This document shows positions 1 to 7,570 of a stretch of DNA of 26,109 nt, one piece after another (the stretch's first letter is position 1; each line of letters opens with the position of its first letter). This DNA is from Candidatus Methylarchaceae archaeon HK01M (GTDB lineage Archaea > Thermoproteota > Nitrososphaeria > Nitrososphaerales > JACAEJ01), in contig JAKLZD010000014.1 of NCBI GenBank assembly GCA_024256245.1, positions 1 through 26,109 of the forward strand, in the 5' to 3' direction. The notes under the pieces are model-generated. The model had not been told where the DNA came from and did no database searches. It saw only the letters and a program-made list of their open reading frames with translations. The translations under genes were made by a program, and so were the position numbers.

Positions 1-117
1 AGTATGATCACGGGCATATCTCTCTCAGCCTTCTACAACGTGGCAACTAGCGGGATCATCGTCTTTACCTCAGCGGGCTTTTTCTTGTTCACAGCCATAT
101 ACAAGAGGCTGGGATAA
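1..117 (+). CDS. ABC-type metal (Zn/Mn) permease, C-terminal end (partial)
   Basis: Frame 1 is open from the first base to a TAA at 115-117 and encodes 38 residues ending in FTAIYKRLG. The fragment has a Gly/Ser-rich stretch (GISLSAFYNVATSG) followed by a hydrophobic helix (IIVFTSAGFFLFTAIY) and a short basic tail. This matches the last transmembrane helix of ABC-3/ZnuB-type permeases, where a 'LSxxxxxxxGxxIV' segment precedes the final helix. The family imports Zn or Mn with a binding protein and an ATPase, which would lie upstream of the window. Only the tail is visible, so the substrate cannot be inferred, and another polytopic membrane protein is possible. Confidence 0.5.
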   Translation, partial: SMITGISLSAFYNVATSGIIVFTSAGFFLFTAIYKRLG

Positions 118-356
118 ATGGTAAAAAGAAAGACAGAACGGCAATAGCGATTTTGCCCATAATTTATACAAGCCTATAACACCATTTCCTGAGAATAATA
201 AAATGAAAAGAATAGATCCACTTTCGGAAGCTGAGATAACAAGAAGAATGGCAGTATCTAAGAGCATATCCCTTTAGACCGAAAATTTATTCTGCCTTCC
301 ACCACCATCAACAGATTTAAACTCCCTAAATAGATAACAGAACCAATTTTTGACGG

Positions 357-1382
357 TTATCTAAGTATCTCCTCAGTCTTCTGTGCTATAGCCTCAGCCA
401 TCTCAGACAGCTTAGCCTTCCCGCCTAGATCATAGGTCACTACCTTCCCTTCAGCTATAACATCGTTTGTAGCCTTGAATATAGCTTTCGAAGCCCTTTT
501 TTCTCCAACGTAATCCAGCATCCACGCTCCAGAAAGTATAGTGGCTGTAGGATTCACTTTGTCCATCCCCTTATACTTAGGTGCACTTCCATGGGCAGGT
601 TCAAACATAGCATAATTCTCCCCAATATTTGCAGAGTATACGCAACCAATACTCCCTACCAGACCAGAAGCTTCCTCAGAAATTATATCCATGAATAGGT
701 TTGTACTCAAAATTACATTCTGGTTGAACCTTTGAGGGTTCTTGACAAGTTGTTGAGCGAAGTTATCTATAAAGTAATAGTCCACTACAATCTCAGGAAA
801 ATTCTTTGCTATATCTTCTACGACCTCTCTAAATAGCCCATCAGTCTCTTTCAAGATGTTCCCTTTCGTTATTACAACCACCTTCTTCAAACCTTTCTCT
901 CTTGCCAAATAAAATGCATACCTTGTAACACGATCCGATGCCCTTCTACTGATCTTTCTTAAAGCAATGGCTATATCATCGAAACGGAATTCTATGCCTG
1001 TATAGAGACCCTCTGTTGCTTCACGAACACAAATGAAGTCAACATCACCAAGGGGACCACTTGTATTTGGAAAGGTCTTTATCGGTCTTACATTTGCGAA
1101 TAGTTTAAACTTCTGCCTTATACTCACTGCAACACTTTTTGGGGTTTCTGGCTTTGGTATCGTAGTAGTGGGACCTTTGAAACATGCTACCGATTTCTCA
1201 AGTATTTCCCAAGTTTCAGGTGGTATGAAAGAGTAACCGCCATTTTTCTCCCACCACTCTAACCCTGCGTCACATGATATTAAGTCTACATCCGCCTTAC
1301 TTGCCTTCACCACCCTTATCATTGCATCTACTAACTCTGGGCCTGTACCGTCACCACGAATTAAAGCAACTTGCCTTCCCAT
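357..1382 (-). CDS. isocitrate/isopropylmalate dehydrogenase family protein (LeuB-like)
   Basis: This 341-residue beta-decarboxylating dehydrogenase oxidises a 2-hydroxy dicarboxylate with NAD(P). Residues 5-13 carry the family N-terminus (VALIRGDGTGPE). The substrate loop IRQKFKLFANVRP lies near residue 90 and REATEGLYTGIE near 120. The GSIGCVYSANIGENYAMFEPAHGSAP block and NPTATILSGAWML sit near 245-290. Length is normal. The neighbours on the same strand are the large and small dehydratase subunits, so the enzyme most likely acts as 3-isopropylmalate dehydrogenase in leucine synthesis. The REATEGLYTGIE segment resembles NAD-isocitrate and homoisocitrate dehydrogenases as well as archaeal LeuB, so isocitrate or homoisocitrate activity cannot be excluded. 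A GGAGGG motif lies about 17 bases before the ATG, further than usual for a Shine-Dalgarno. A 114-base gap separates it from acylphosphatase, so it may have its own promoter. Confidence 0.85.
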   Translation of the reverse strand: MGRQVALIRGDGTGPELVDAMIRVVKASKADVDLISCDAGLEWWEKNGGYSFIPPETWEILEKSVACFKGPTTTIPKPETPKSVAVSIRQKFKLFANVRPIKTFPNTSGPLGDVDFICVREATEGLYTGIEFRFDDIAIALRKISRRASDRVTRYAFYLAREKGLKKVVVITKGNILKETDGLFREVVEDIAKNFPEIVVDYYFIDNFAQQLVKNPQRFNQNVILSTNLFMDIISEEASGLVGSIGCVYSANIGENYAMFEPAHGSAPKYKGMDKVNPTATILSGAWMLDYVGEKRASKAIFKATNDVIAEGKVVTYDLGGKAKLSEMAEAIAQKTEEILR

Positions 1383-1496
1383 ACTGCTTCATCGAACCCT
1401 CCATATCACTAATAGTTAAGCTTTGTGTAATGTTGCTCATAAAAATGCGAAAATTTTATATTACTTCCCTTTATTATTACAAATTATAAAATTAAA

Positions 1497-1775
1497 TCAG
1501 TAAAATATATCAAATGTTGTGAATTTACCTTCATACTTTTCCAATTTTACACTTACATCTGTTACTTGAGCACTAGGGGGTCCACTTCTACACCATTGCA
1601 GCATCTCTAAAACTTTTTCTTTTTCACCTTCAAAAACAGCTTCAACACGACCATCCCGAAGATTTCTCACCCATCCCTTCAAACAAAGCTTTAATGCCAT
1701 CTTTCTTGTATTGGATCTGAAGAAGACGCCTTGTACAAGACCTGAAATGTAGACTTGGACCCTTACCTTATTCAT
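1497..1775 (-). CDS. acyP: acylphosphatase
   Basis: This 92-residue protein is the usual size for acylphosphatase, which hydrolyses carboxyl-phosphate bonds such as acetyl phosphate or 1,3-bisphosphoglycerate. The family signature is complete. GLVQGVFFR (residues 12-20) ends in the phosphate-binding Arg20, and GWVRNLRDGRVE (34-45) contains the catalytic Asn38. The C-terminal strand TTFDIFY matches the usual F-x-x-x-Y/R ending. The gene lies 15 bases after the small dehydratase subunit on the same strand, so it is probably co-transcribed with the leuC/leuD-like pair. It has no obvious role in that pathway and may simply be a housekeeping passenger. Confidence 0.93.
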   Translation of the reverse strand: MNKVRVQVYISGLVQGVFFRSNTRKMALKLCLKGWVRNLRDGRVEAVFEGEKEKVLEMLQWCRSGPPSAQVTDVSVKLEKYEGKFTTFDIFY

Positions 1776-1790
1776 TTCAAATATTAGACA

Positions 1791-2288
1791 TTACCACGGG
1801 AATCTTCTAAACTTTTTGTAATATTCTACAAGACCACCAGCTTTGACCATCTTCTCCAAAAATTCGGGCTGTTTCTTTACTTCTATGATCTTTTCTTTTG
1901 ACAAGTTATTGACGAATCCCTTACTCAAATCTACTTCTATTGTATCACCATCATCGACTTCTTTTAAAACGCCTTCGCAGACAAGCACCGGCAATCCTAT
2001 ATTAATGGCATTTCTATAGAATATCCTTGCAAAGCTCTCTGCTATGACTACAGATATTCCACAAGCTTTGATAGAGACAGGAGCTTGCTCTCTACTTGAA
2101 CCACAACCAAAATTCCTACCTGAAACGATGAAGTCGCCCTTCTGAACCTTCTTTGAGAACCCTGGATCGATACCCTCCATGCAATGCTTAGCCAACGTTT
2201 TTGGGTCGATGCTTCTTGCCTTGTATTTGTAAGGTATGATGATGTCTGTATTAACATTATCCCCGAACTTCCAAGCTCTTCCCTTCAA
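1791..2288 (-). CDS. leuD: 3-isopropylmalate dehydratase small subunit (LeuD/homoaconitase-type)
   Basis: This 165-residue swivel-domain subunit pairs with the adjacent large subunit to isomerise 2-isopropylmalate or a related hydroxyacid. Diagnostic segments are FGDNVNTDIIIP (residues 8-19), GRNFGCGSSREQAP (about 57-70) with the substrate-phase Ser/Arg, and a C-terminal GGLVEY near 151-156. The specificity loop after IIP reads YKYKARS (20-26). In characterised archaeal enzymes the equivalent loop separates isopropylmalate isomerase (YLRT-like) from homoaconitase (YLVY-like). This one matches neither, so the exact substrate is open. The start codon lies 4 bases after the stop of the large subunit, which indicates translational coupling. 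Confidence 0.9.
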   Translation of the reverse strand: MKGRAWKFGDNVNTDIIIPYKYKARSIDPKTLAKHCMEGIDPGFSKKVQKGDFIVSGRNFGCGSSREQAPVSIKACGISVVIAESFARIFYRNAINIGLPVLVCEGVLKEVDDGDTIEVDLSKGFVNNLSKEKIIEVKKQPEFLEKMVKAGGLVEYYKKFRRFPW

Positions 2289-2292
2289 AAAA

Positions 2293-3606
2293 TCACCTTA
2301 AGTAGTCCCTTGGATCCGCAATGAATCCTTTGATGGCAGATGCAACGACCGTTGCTGGAGAGGCTAGATAAACTTTAGACTCGGGGCTGCCCATCCTTCC
2401 TATGAAGTTTCTATTACTACAAGATATGCAAACTTCACCACATCCGAGTACGCCGCAATGAGTTCCAACACAAGCTCCACAAGTTGGAGATGTTATAGAT
2501 GCACCAGCTTGCAGAAGAGTTTCTATGATCCCACTCTCTAAAGCTGCCTTGTAGACTCGATTCGATGCTGGAGTGACTATCAGCCTCACCCCCTCCTTTA
2601 CCTTTCTGCCTTTGAGTATCTCTTCAGCTATCTTAAGGTCTTCAAATCTGGCGTTCGTACAACTTCCTAGAAACGCTTGATCTATAGGTTGTCCCTCAAC
2701 GTCTCTTACAGCTTTGACACTATCAACATTGTAAGGCAATGCTACATAAGGCTCCATCTTTTCAACATCTTCCTCTACGATCTTGGCGTATACCGCTTCT
2801 TTTCCCGAATGAACTTCTAACATGGTTTTTCTTCCCATCTGCATCAAGTACTCTTTAGTAACTTTATCCATCTCTACAATCCCTGCTTTAGCGCCAACTT
2901 CTGTGCTCATGTTACATAGAGTTGCCCTAGAGCTAATCGATAAATCTTTTACAGCACCACCAGTGAATTCTATCGCCTTATAATTTGCTCCTTCACAAGA
3001 AATCTTGCCTGCAATGTAAAGGATAAGGTCTTTAGCGAATACGCCTCTAGGCAATTTACCATTAAATATCACCTTTATAGATTCAGGGACCTTCAGCCAG
3101 ATCCTACCACTTGCAAATACAGCAGCTATCTCCGTACTTCCCACACCTGTGGTAAAAGCACCTAAAGAACCTTGAGTAGTAGTATGAGAATCTGCGCCTA
3201 TTATTAGCATACCTGGTACCACAAAATGCTCTAGCATATATTGATGGCAGATATTCCCTTCTTGTATATGGCATCCCTGTTCCATGGCAAACCTTCTCAT
3301 AATAGAATGGAAATCGGCTATCTGTTCGGAAGACGAAGGATAGGTATGGTCTATATGTAGAATGACTTTGTTGCTATCCCAGACCCTTTTTATTCCTAAT
3401 TCACCAAGAACCTTTATGGCTAAGGGAGCAGTTCCATCATGAGCCATAGCAAGATCGACTTGTGTGACTATGATATCATCAGTTGATGCCACCTTTCTAG
3501 ATTCATCACATCTTTTAATAGAGAGGATCTTCTCAGTGAAGGTCAGCCCTTGGTCAGCCAAAATCTTATCCTGGAAATCTCTGTCGATCGTACTCACGTA
3601 CTGCAT
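2293..3606 (-). CDS. leuC: 3-isopropylmalate dehydratase large subunit (LeuC/homoaconitase-type)
   Basis: This 437-residue aconitase-superfamily protein carries the [4Fe-4S] cluster. The cluster ligands are visible as Cys316 in GSCTNAR and Cys376/Cys379 in SPTCGACVG. GADSHTTTQGSLGAFTTGVGSTE (about 137-159) and the HIDHTYPSS segment (84-92) are family hallmarks. It is slightly longer than typical archaeal LeuC because about 20 residues precede the usual TLAEKIL-like start (here TFTEKIL, 22-28). No ATG lies nearer; TTG at the Leu16 codon is an alternative. It leads a minus-strand run with leuD and acyP. A TTTAT element about 30 bases before the ATG could serve a leaderless transcript, and a second AT-rich box (ATATAAATT) lies about 90 bases upstream. 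Confidence 0.92.
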   Translation of the reverse strand: MQYVSTIDRDFQDKILADQGLTFTEKILSIKRCDESRKVASTDDIIVTQVDLAMAHDGTAPLAIKVLGELGIKRVWDSNKVILHIDHTYPSSSEQIADFHSIMRRFAMEQGCHIQEGNICHQYMLEHFVVPGMLIIGADSHTTTQGSLGAFTTGVGSTEIAAVFASGRIWLKVPESIKVIFNGKLPRGVFAKDLILYIAGKISCEGANYKAIEFTGGAVKDLSISSRATLCNMSTEVGAKAGIVEMDKVTKEYLMQMGRKTMLEVHSGKEAVYAKIVEEDVEKMEPYVALPYNVDSVKAVRDVEGQPIDQAFLGSCTNARFEDLKIAEEILKGRKVKEGVRLIVTPASNRVYKAALESGIIETLLQAGASITSPTCGACVGTHCGVLGCGEVCISCSNRNFIGRMGSPESKVYLASPATVVASAIKGFIADPRDYLR

Positions 3607-3780
3607 TGTAAAAACCCTGATTTGGGGGGTTGATAAATTCTTCGTTACAAAGTGATGCTCTCATAAAGTGAACGTTAAAAGCTCAGAATTTATATTCGTG
3701 GATCATAGAAAATGTCATCTGTGAACCTTCAAGATTTCTTTATAGATTTTATAAAAATACAGAAAATATAACCTTTTAAC

Positions 3781-4428
3781 CTATCGACTCGTCAGTAAAG
3801 GCTTGGCTATCAAGGCCGAAATAAAGCCAGCTATGAAGCCACCTATATGAGCCCAGTAGGCAACGCTACCCCCGCCTATTAGAACGTATAGAGGTTGCAG
3901 TATAAACCAAAAACCTATGAATACTATCGCAGGCACCCTTATTATCCTGATGAAGTAGAAGAGTATAGCTACGCTGATTACCCTTGCCCTTGGGAAGAAG
4001 ACAAGATATGCACCCAATACGCCTGAGATTGCTCCAGATGCACCTATAGCAGGGATGAATACATCTATCCCATCGAATATTACTGTAACGTAAGAATGGA
4101 CAAGACCCCCTATAACTCCAAAGGCTAGGTAGAGGAAAAGGTATTTTACATGCCCAAATCTATCCTCTATATTGTCTCCAAAGATGAAAAGGTAGAGCAT
4201 ATTGCCGAAGATGTGGAAGACGTCAGCATGGAGGAACATCGATGAGAACAGGGTGAAGAGCCTCTCCCCCATCATCACAAAGATAGGTATCTCCCCATAA
4301 TCAAATATGATACGTTCATAAGAACCTGAAGAAATCTGCCATATGAAGACTAAGACGTTGATCAAGATCAGCGACCATGTAATGAAAGGCTTGGTGCGGG
4401 TGGGATTTTCATCATATAGTGGGAACAT
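3781..4428 (-). CDS. rhomboid family intramembrane serine protease
   Basis: This 215-residue polytopic protein has the full rhomboid signature. A first helix spans about residues 16-32, and the HADVFHIFGNMLYLFIFG segment (68-84) contains Asn76 of the oxyanion hole. The nucleophile motif is GASGAISG with Ser131, and the catalytic His194 sits in AHIGGFIAG. Six or seven hydrophobic segments are visible and no extra domain is fused. Rhomboids cleave transmembrane substrates within the membrane; archaeal substrates are mostly unknown. The gene stands alone on the minus strand, with about 175 bases to the leuC start downstream and a long gene-free gap upstream. The catalytic dyad is intact, so activity is expected. 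Confidence 0.93.
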   Translation of the reverse strand: MFPLYDENPTRTKPFITWSLILINVLVFIWQISSGSYERIIFDYGEIPIFVMMGERLFTLFSSMFLHADVFHIFGNMLYLFIFGDNIEDRFGHVKYLFLYLAFGVIGGLVHSYVTVIFDGIDVFIPAIGASGAISGVLGAYLVFFPRARVISVAILFYFIRIIRVPAIVFIGFWFILQPLYVLIGGGSVAYWAHIGGFIAGFISALIAKPLLTSR

Positions 4429-5027
4429 TATCCCTCACCTTTTCAAGTTTTGAGTAATTAAGTGTAATAGACATGACAATATCCATCTTCGGTCCATTTA
4501 TATCTAACTTAAATTTGATCGGGGGTATTCCATAATTTGTAACAACCTTATTTTTTTAATTATCCGATCAGATAGAAAAGGAGTATAAAGATAGAAATAA
4601 ACCGTTTTTCTATGTGGGTTGTAATATCATCACATTCGATCTTCTCCTTTTAATTGGGTGTATGGAATATTACTAAAGAAGTCCGAAGGGAATGAAGGGA
4701 AAACCAGCTTGATTGATATTCGAATCATTCTTATCTAGAACTGTTACCCCAACCTAATTTTTTAGCAATGAAATCCAAAGTCTATAGAAAGCTTATTAGA
4801 AATAGTTCGGGCAGCGCCAATATCAAAAGTAAAATCCTTTTAATAATGCCTTATAGACCCTCTACCTTTAACCAAGTTGAAGAAGAATTCAGCAATTTTC
4901 CTTAAAAAATAACATGAGCTCTGATTCTTTCAAATATTTGATCAATGAGTATTAGATATCTGATATTCGTTTTTCTATTAATTCTGTCTAAAACTTTTTA
5001 AAACTTATACAATATAAAATAATTGGC
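4429..5027. other. gene-poor intergenic region, about 600 bases
   Basis: No coding region with a plausible start and family resemblance is seen on either strand. The stretch is AT-rich with scattered stops. A 9-base inverted pair, TATTCCATA near 4527 and TATGGAATA near 4661, is the only repeat noticed. The last 35 bases hold a TTTTTAAAAC box that may be the promoter of the gene starting at 5028. Confidence 0.5.
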
Positions 5028-5618
5028 ATGGGCTTCACAGAGGAAGAGGTCAAGAGAGCAGCAGAACTCAGACTTTGGATAGAAGAAAGGATAGCTGAGT
5101 TAGAGGGCGAGATCGAAAAATTAAGAGAAGCTCTGGCAATTATGGATAACATATTGCGTGTGACGAGCTTCAAGGTAGCATCGGAGCTTGCCCCTAAGCC
5201 TAGCGTTCAAGCAGAGCCCGTTGCCATCGTTGCTGAAAAGTTAAAGCCTTCAGAACCAGAGGTCAAAGAGGTCCAACCTATCAAAAGGTCTAAAGATGGT
5301 TACTTGATGGGGAATGTATACGTATCAGACTCCAAAATGGTGATAGCCCCTGCAAGTGATGCAAGATTAGAAGTCTCAATTCCACCTTTTGAATCATTTT
5401 TCATCAACAGAATACTCGAAGGGATGAAGAACAAGGATGAAGAAAGTCTATCTAAAGGTAAAATCGAGGCCGAAGATATGATAAGGTATGCCATTGAAGA
5501 GGAGAATGGCGTAATCAAAAAGATAACAGTGGAAAATTATAGAGATAAACGTAGACTGAATGAAATTATCAACACTGTTATATGGACTTTTACTAGAATG
5601 CTGGAGAAGACCGAGTAG
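5028..5618 (+). CDS. conserved-looking protein of unknown function with N-terminal coiled coil
   Basis: I do not recognise this 196-residue protein. Residues 4-45 are a charged amphipathic helix (EEEVKRAAELRLWIEERIAELEGEIEKL split over two heptad runs) that looks like a coiled coil. Residues 52-88 are a Pro/Glu/Lys-rich flexible linker. Residues 89-196 form a compact alpha/beta domain with GYLMGNVYVSD, a hydrophobic strand KMVIAP, SIPPFESFFINRILEGM and a C-terminal amphipathic helix ending in TRMLEKTE. There is no signal peptide or membrane segment. It lies 92 bases before the eS1 gene on the same strand, and eS1 has its own TATA box, so co-transcription is not certain. The coiled coil suggests oligomerisation or a scaffolding role, which is inference. 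Composition matches the neighbouring housekeeping genes. Confidence 0.8.
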   Translation: MGFTEEEVKRAAELRLWIEERIAELEGEIEKLREALAIMDNILRVTSFKVASELAPKPSVQAEPVAIVAEKLKPSEPEVKEVQPIKRSKDGYLMGNVYVSDSKMVIAPASDARLEVSIPPFESFFINRILEGMKNKDEESLSKGKIEAEDMIRYAIEEENGVIKKITVENYRDKRRLNEIINTVIWTFTRMLEKTE

Positions 5619-5672
5619 AGAATATAGGCAAAAGCAAATCACGAATGTTTCAGGCGTTTTAAGACAAGCAAA

Positions 5673-5680
5673 TTTATATT
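5673..5680 (+). promoter_or_regulatory. TATA box of the eS1 gene
   Basis: TTTATATT lies 31-38 bases before the ATG at 5711, a fitting distance for an archaeal promoter with a short leader. Confidence 0.5.
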
Positions 5681-5710
5681 CCTCTAAATCTACTGAAATC
5701 TGCACTAGAA

Positions 5711-6340
5711 ATGCCCAAAGCGAAAAAGCGTAGGAAGGTTAAAGACAAATGGCGTGGAAAGCAGTGGATAGAAGTTGAAACTCCACAGATATTTGGGAGG
5801 ACACCAATCGCCCGTGTGCCCGTTACAGACCCTGAAAAGGCTTTAGGAGAGGTTTTAGAGACTACGCTCTTCGACCTACTCAAACAAGACCCCCAACAAT
5901 ATACCATAAAATTGTACTTCCAGATCTTGAAGGTGGAGGATGATCGAGCCCTTACCATACTTAAGGGCCAAGAATATTCAAGAGATTACTTAAGAAGCCT
6001 TATTCGGCGTGGTTCATCTATGGCCGACATGATCAACGATTACACGACTATGGATGGCTTCAAGGTTAGGATCTACGTTATGGCTCTCACACGATCTAGG
6101 ATCAATTCTTCCAAGAAGCATGCTATAAGGGCGATTGCCCACAATATCGTTAGCGAGAAGGTCGCGAATATGACTTACGACCAACTTGTTCAAGAAGTTA
6201 TTTCCGGTACGATTACATCAGATATATACAATGAAGCAAAGAAGATCATGCATATAAGACATCTAGGCGTGAGAAAGATGAAGCTTTTATCTGTAGGAAC
6301 GCCAAAGATAGAAGTTGAGCAAGTTACACCTGTTAACTAA
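5711..6340 (+). CDS. rps3ae: 30S ribosomal protein eS1 (S3Ae)
   Basis: This 209-residue basic protein of the small ribosomal subunit is shared only by archaea and eukaryotes. Recognisable blocks are the N-terminal KDKWRGKQWIEVETPQIFG (around residues 11-29), a region near 75-110 containing FQILKVEDDRALTILKGQEYSRDYLRSLIRRGSS, the DGFKVRIYVMALTRSRINSSKKHAIR segment, and the C-terminal IRHLGVRKMKLL. Length is typical. The start is a clear ATG with a TATA box upstream. It converges with a DUF389 gene 32 bases away, and a hairpin fills the gap. The unknown coiled-coil gene sits directly upstream. Confidence 0.95.
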   Translation: MPKAKKRRKVKDKWRGKQWIEVETPQIFGRTPIARVPVTDPEKALGEVLETTLFDLLKQDPQQYTIKLYFQILKVEDDRALTILKGQEYSRDYLRSLIRRGSSMADMINDYTTMDGFKVRIYVMALTRSRINSSKKHAIRAIAHNIVSEKVANMTYDQLVQEVISGTITSDIYNEAKKIMHIRHLGVRKMKLLSVGTPKIEVEQVTPVN

Positions 6341-6346
6341 ACTGTC

Positions 6347-6365
6347 TTCAACAATTTTTGTTGAG
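6347..6365. terminator. bidirectional hairpin between convergent genes
   Basis: TCAACAA (6348-6354) and TTGTTGA (6358-6364) form a perfect 7-base-pair stem with a TTT loop, and a wobble pair can extend it. The element occupies the 31-base gap between the stops of eS1 and the convergent DUF389 gene. It contains a T5 run on the plus strand and could end transcription in both directions. Archaeal termination relies mainly on U-tracts, so the function is inferred. Confidence 0.45.
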
Positions 6366-6371
6366 CCACGG

Positions 6372-7370
6372 TTATAACTCAATAAGCATAATGATTATGC
6401 TAAGGATTAATAATAGAATAGAGAGAGTTAACAGTGAGTAGGTAGTGTGTTTTCTAGCTACAGCTTTTTGGTGATATCTTCTTGGTGTAACCCCTTTCAT
6501 CCATAGTATTGAAACGGAACCCAACTGAAGGCCAAGAAGGTTGACGAATGTCAGTAGCATGGCTCCAAAGAAGATGCCCATGTCCATCAAAGCCAGTCCG
6601 ATTCCAGTGACCGCAGCTGGTGGCAATAGCGCAACGGCTACGGCTACCCCTACAAGTATTTCAGGTATAGCGATGACCAGAGCCAGCCCCCCAGCGAAGC
6701 CTAGTATAACTGCTATCCCAATATCTGTCAACGATACAGTAGTACGAATCGTGATCTGCGAAGTTAGTGGTAGTTGGATAAAGAAAGATGTAACATATGT
6801 TATGAAAGCAGACAATAACCCAACAGATACTAAGAGCATGACTATTGAAAATTGACTCTTGATCAACTTTTCAACCCTTCCGAGAACGGCATTGACTGCA
6901 AAGGCACTTATAGGTCCAAGTAACGGTGATAACAACATCGCACCTATAACTATCGCAACATTATCCAAGAAAAGCCCAGCAAGAACGACCAAAGTTGCAA
7001 AACAAGCCATGGTCAATATATCTGAAGTAAGACGAGTGTATCTCTCAGTACTCGCCACAAGCCTCTCTAGAGGGTTAGGCAAGGGCCTTATCTTGGCCAC
7101 CTTCTCCTTCAATCGGTCGATATACGTTGAGACAGTTGCCTCGACATTATAAACGCTTATCATATTCTGTTTTAGGCGCAAATCTATCTGTTTTGAAATC
7201 ATGTCGATCACGCTATCTATGAACTGATCAGGAAGAATGGCGGAATAGACAACACATGTCTCATCCCCTATCTTTATGGTTCCAGAAGTGTATAAAAACT
7301 CACACTGATCTAATATCTCTCTAACTTTCTTTGACTCGCCCTTTGATACTATGACTTCCAGCCTCTTCAA
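6372..7370 (-). CDS. DUF389 family membrane protein (TIGR00341-like)
   Basis: This 332-residue protein has two parts. Residues 1-100 are soluble and begin MKRLEVIVSKGES, typical of the DUF389 N-terminus. From about residue 113 to the end there are six or seven hydrophobic helices. Family blocks visible are VAIVIGAMLLSPLLGPISAFA, GFAGGLALVIAIPEILVGVAVAVALLPPAAVTGIGLA and FVNLLGLQLGSVSILWMKGV. These Gly/Ala/Pro-rich helices are characteristic of DUF389, whose biochemical role is not established as far as I know. The gene converges on eS1 and its start lies about 190 bases before the stop of the next minus-strand gene. Nothing in the surroundings points to a substrate. Confidence 0.88.
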   Translation of the reverse strand: MKRLEVIVSKGESKKVREILDQCEFLYTSGTIKIGDETCVVYSAILPDQFIDSVIDMISKQIDLRLKQNMISVYNVEATVSTYIDRLKEKVAKIRPLPNPLERLVASTERYTRLTSDILTMACFATLVVLAGLFLDNVAIVIGAMLLSPLLGPISAFAVNAVLGRVEKLIKSQFSIVMLLVSVGLLSAFITYVTSFFIQLPLTSQITIRTTVSLTDIGIAVILGFAGGLALVIAIPEILVGVAVAVALLPPAAVTGIGLALMDMGIFFGAMLLTFVNLLGLQLGSVSILWMKGVTPRRYHQKAVARKHTTYSLLTLSILLLILSIIIMLIEL

Positions 7371-7492
7371 ACATATCCCCTGCCTCTTACGAAGACTCTT
7401 CCACTGCTTGAAATATTTTTATTTATTAATAATTATTTAACCATTTAATGGGATTTCGGGCGAATTCAAAGGATATGAAAAAATTGGCAAGT

Positions 7493-7570
7493 TTAACCTC
7501 TCTTGGTGGTCGATACGATCTTGATGACGTCTCTGTCTTTCAAGACGTAATCTGCTCCTAGGCGCACTCC
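7493..7570 (-). other. out-of-frame remainder of the TGS domain of the OBG GTPase
   Basis: Read in the neighbouring frame, this stretch encodes GVRLGADYVLKDRDVIKIVS then TTKRG and a TAA at 7493-7495. That is the expected end of a TGS domain (GxxLGxDYxLKDxDVIKIV). It is separated from the main frame by a T5 run on the plus strand at 7571-7575. One more base in that run would join both parts into a 401-residue protein. Confidence 0.85.

Noticed and set aside
70..267. 65-residue minus-strand frame with hydrophobic segments
   Set aside because: It overlaps the permease end on the other strand, has no family resemblance and no clear ribosome site.
203..277. 24-residue plus-strand frame (MKRIDPLSEAEITRRMAVSK, then SISL)
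   Set aside because: Short, no ribosome site, no recognised family; probably chance or a tiny remnant.
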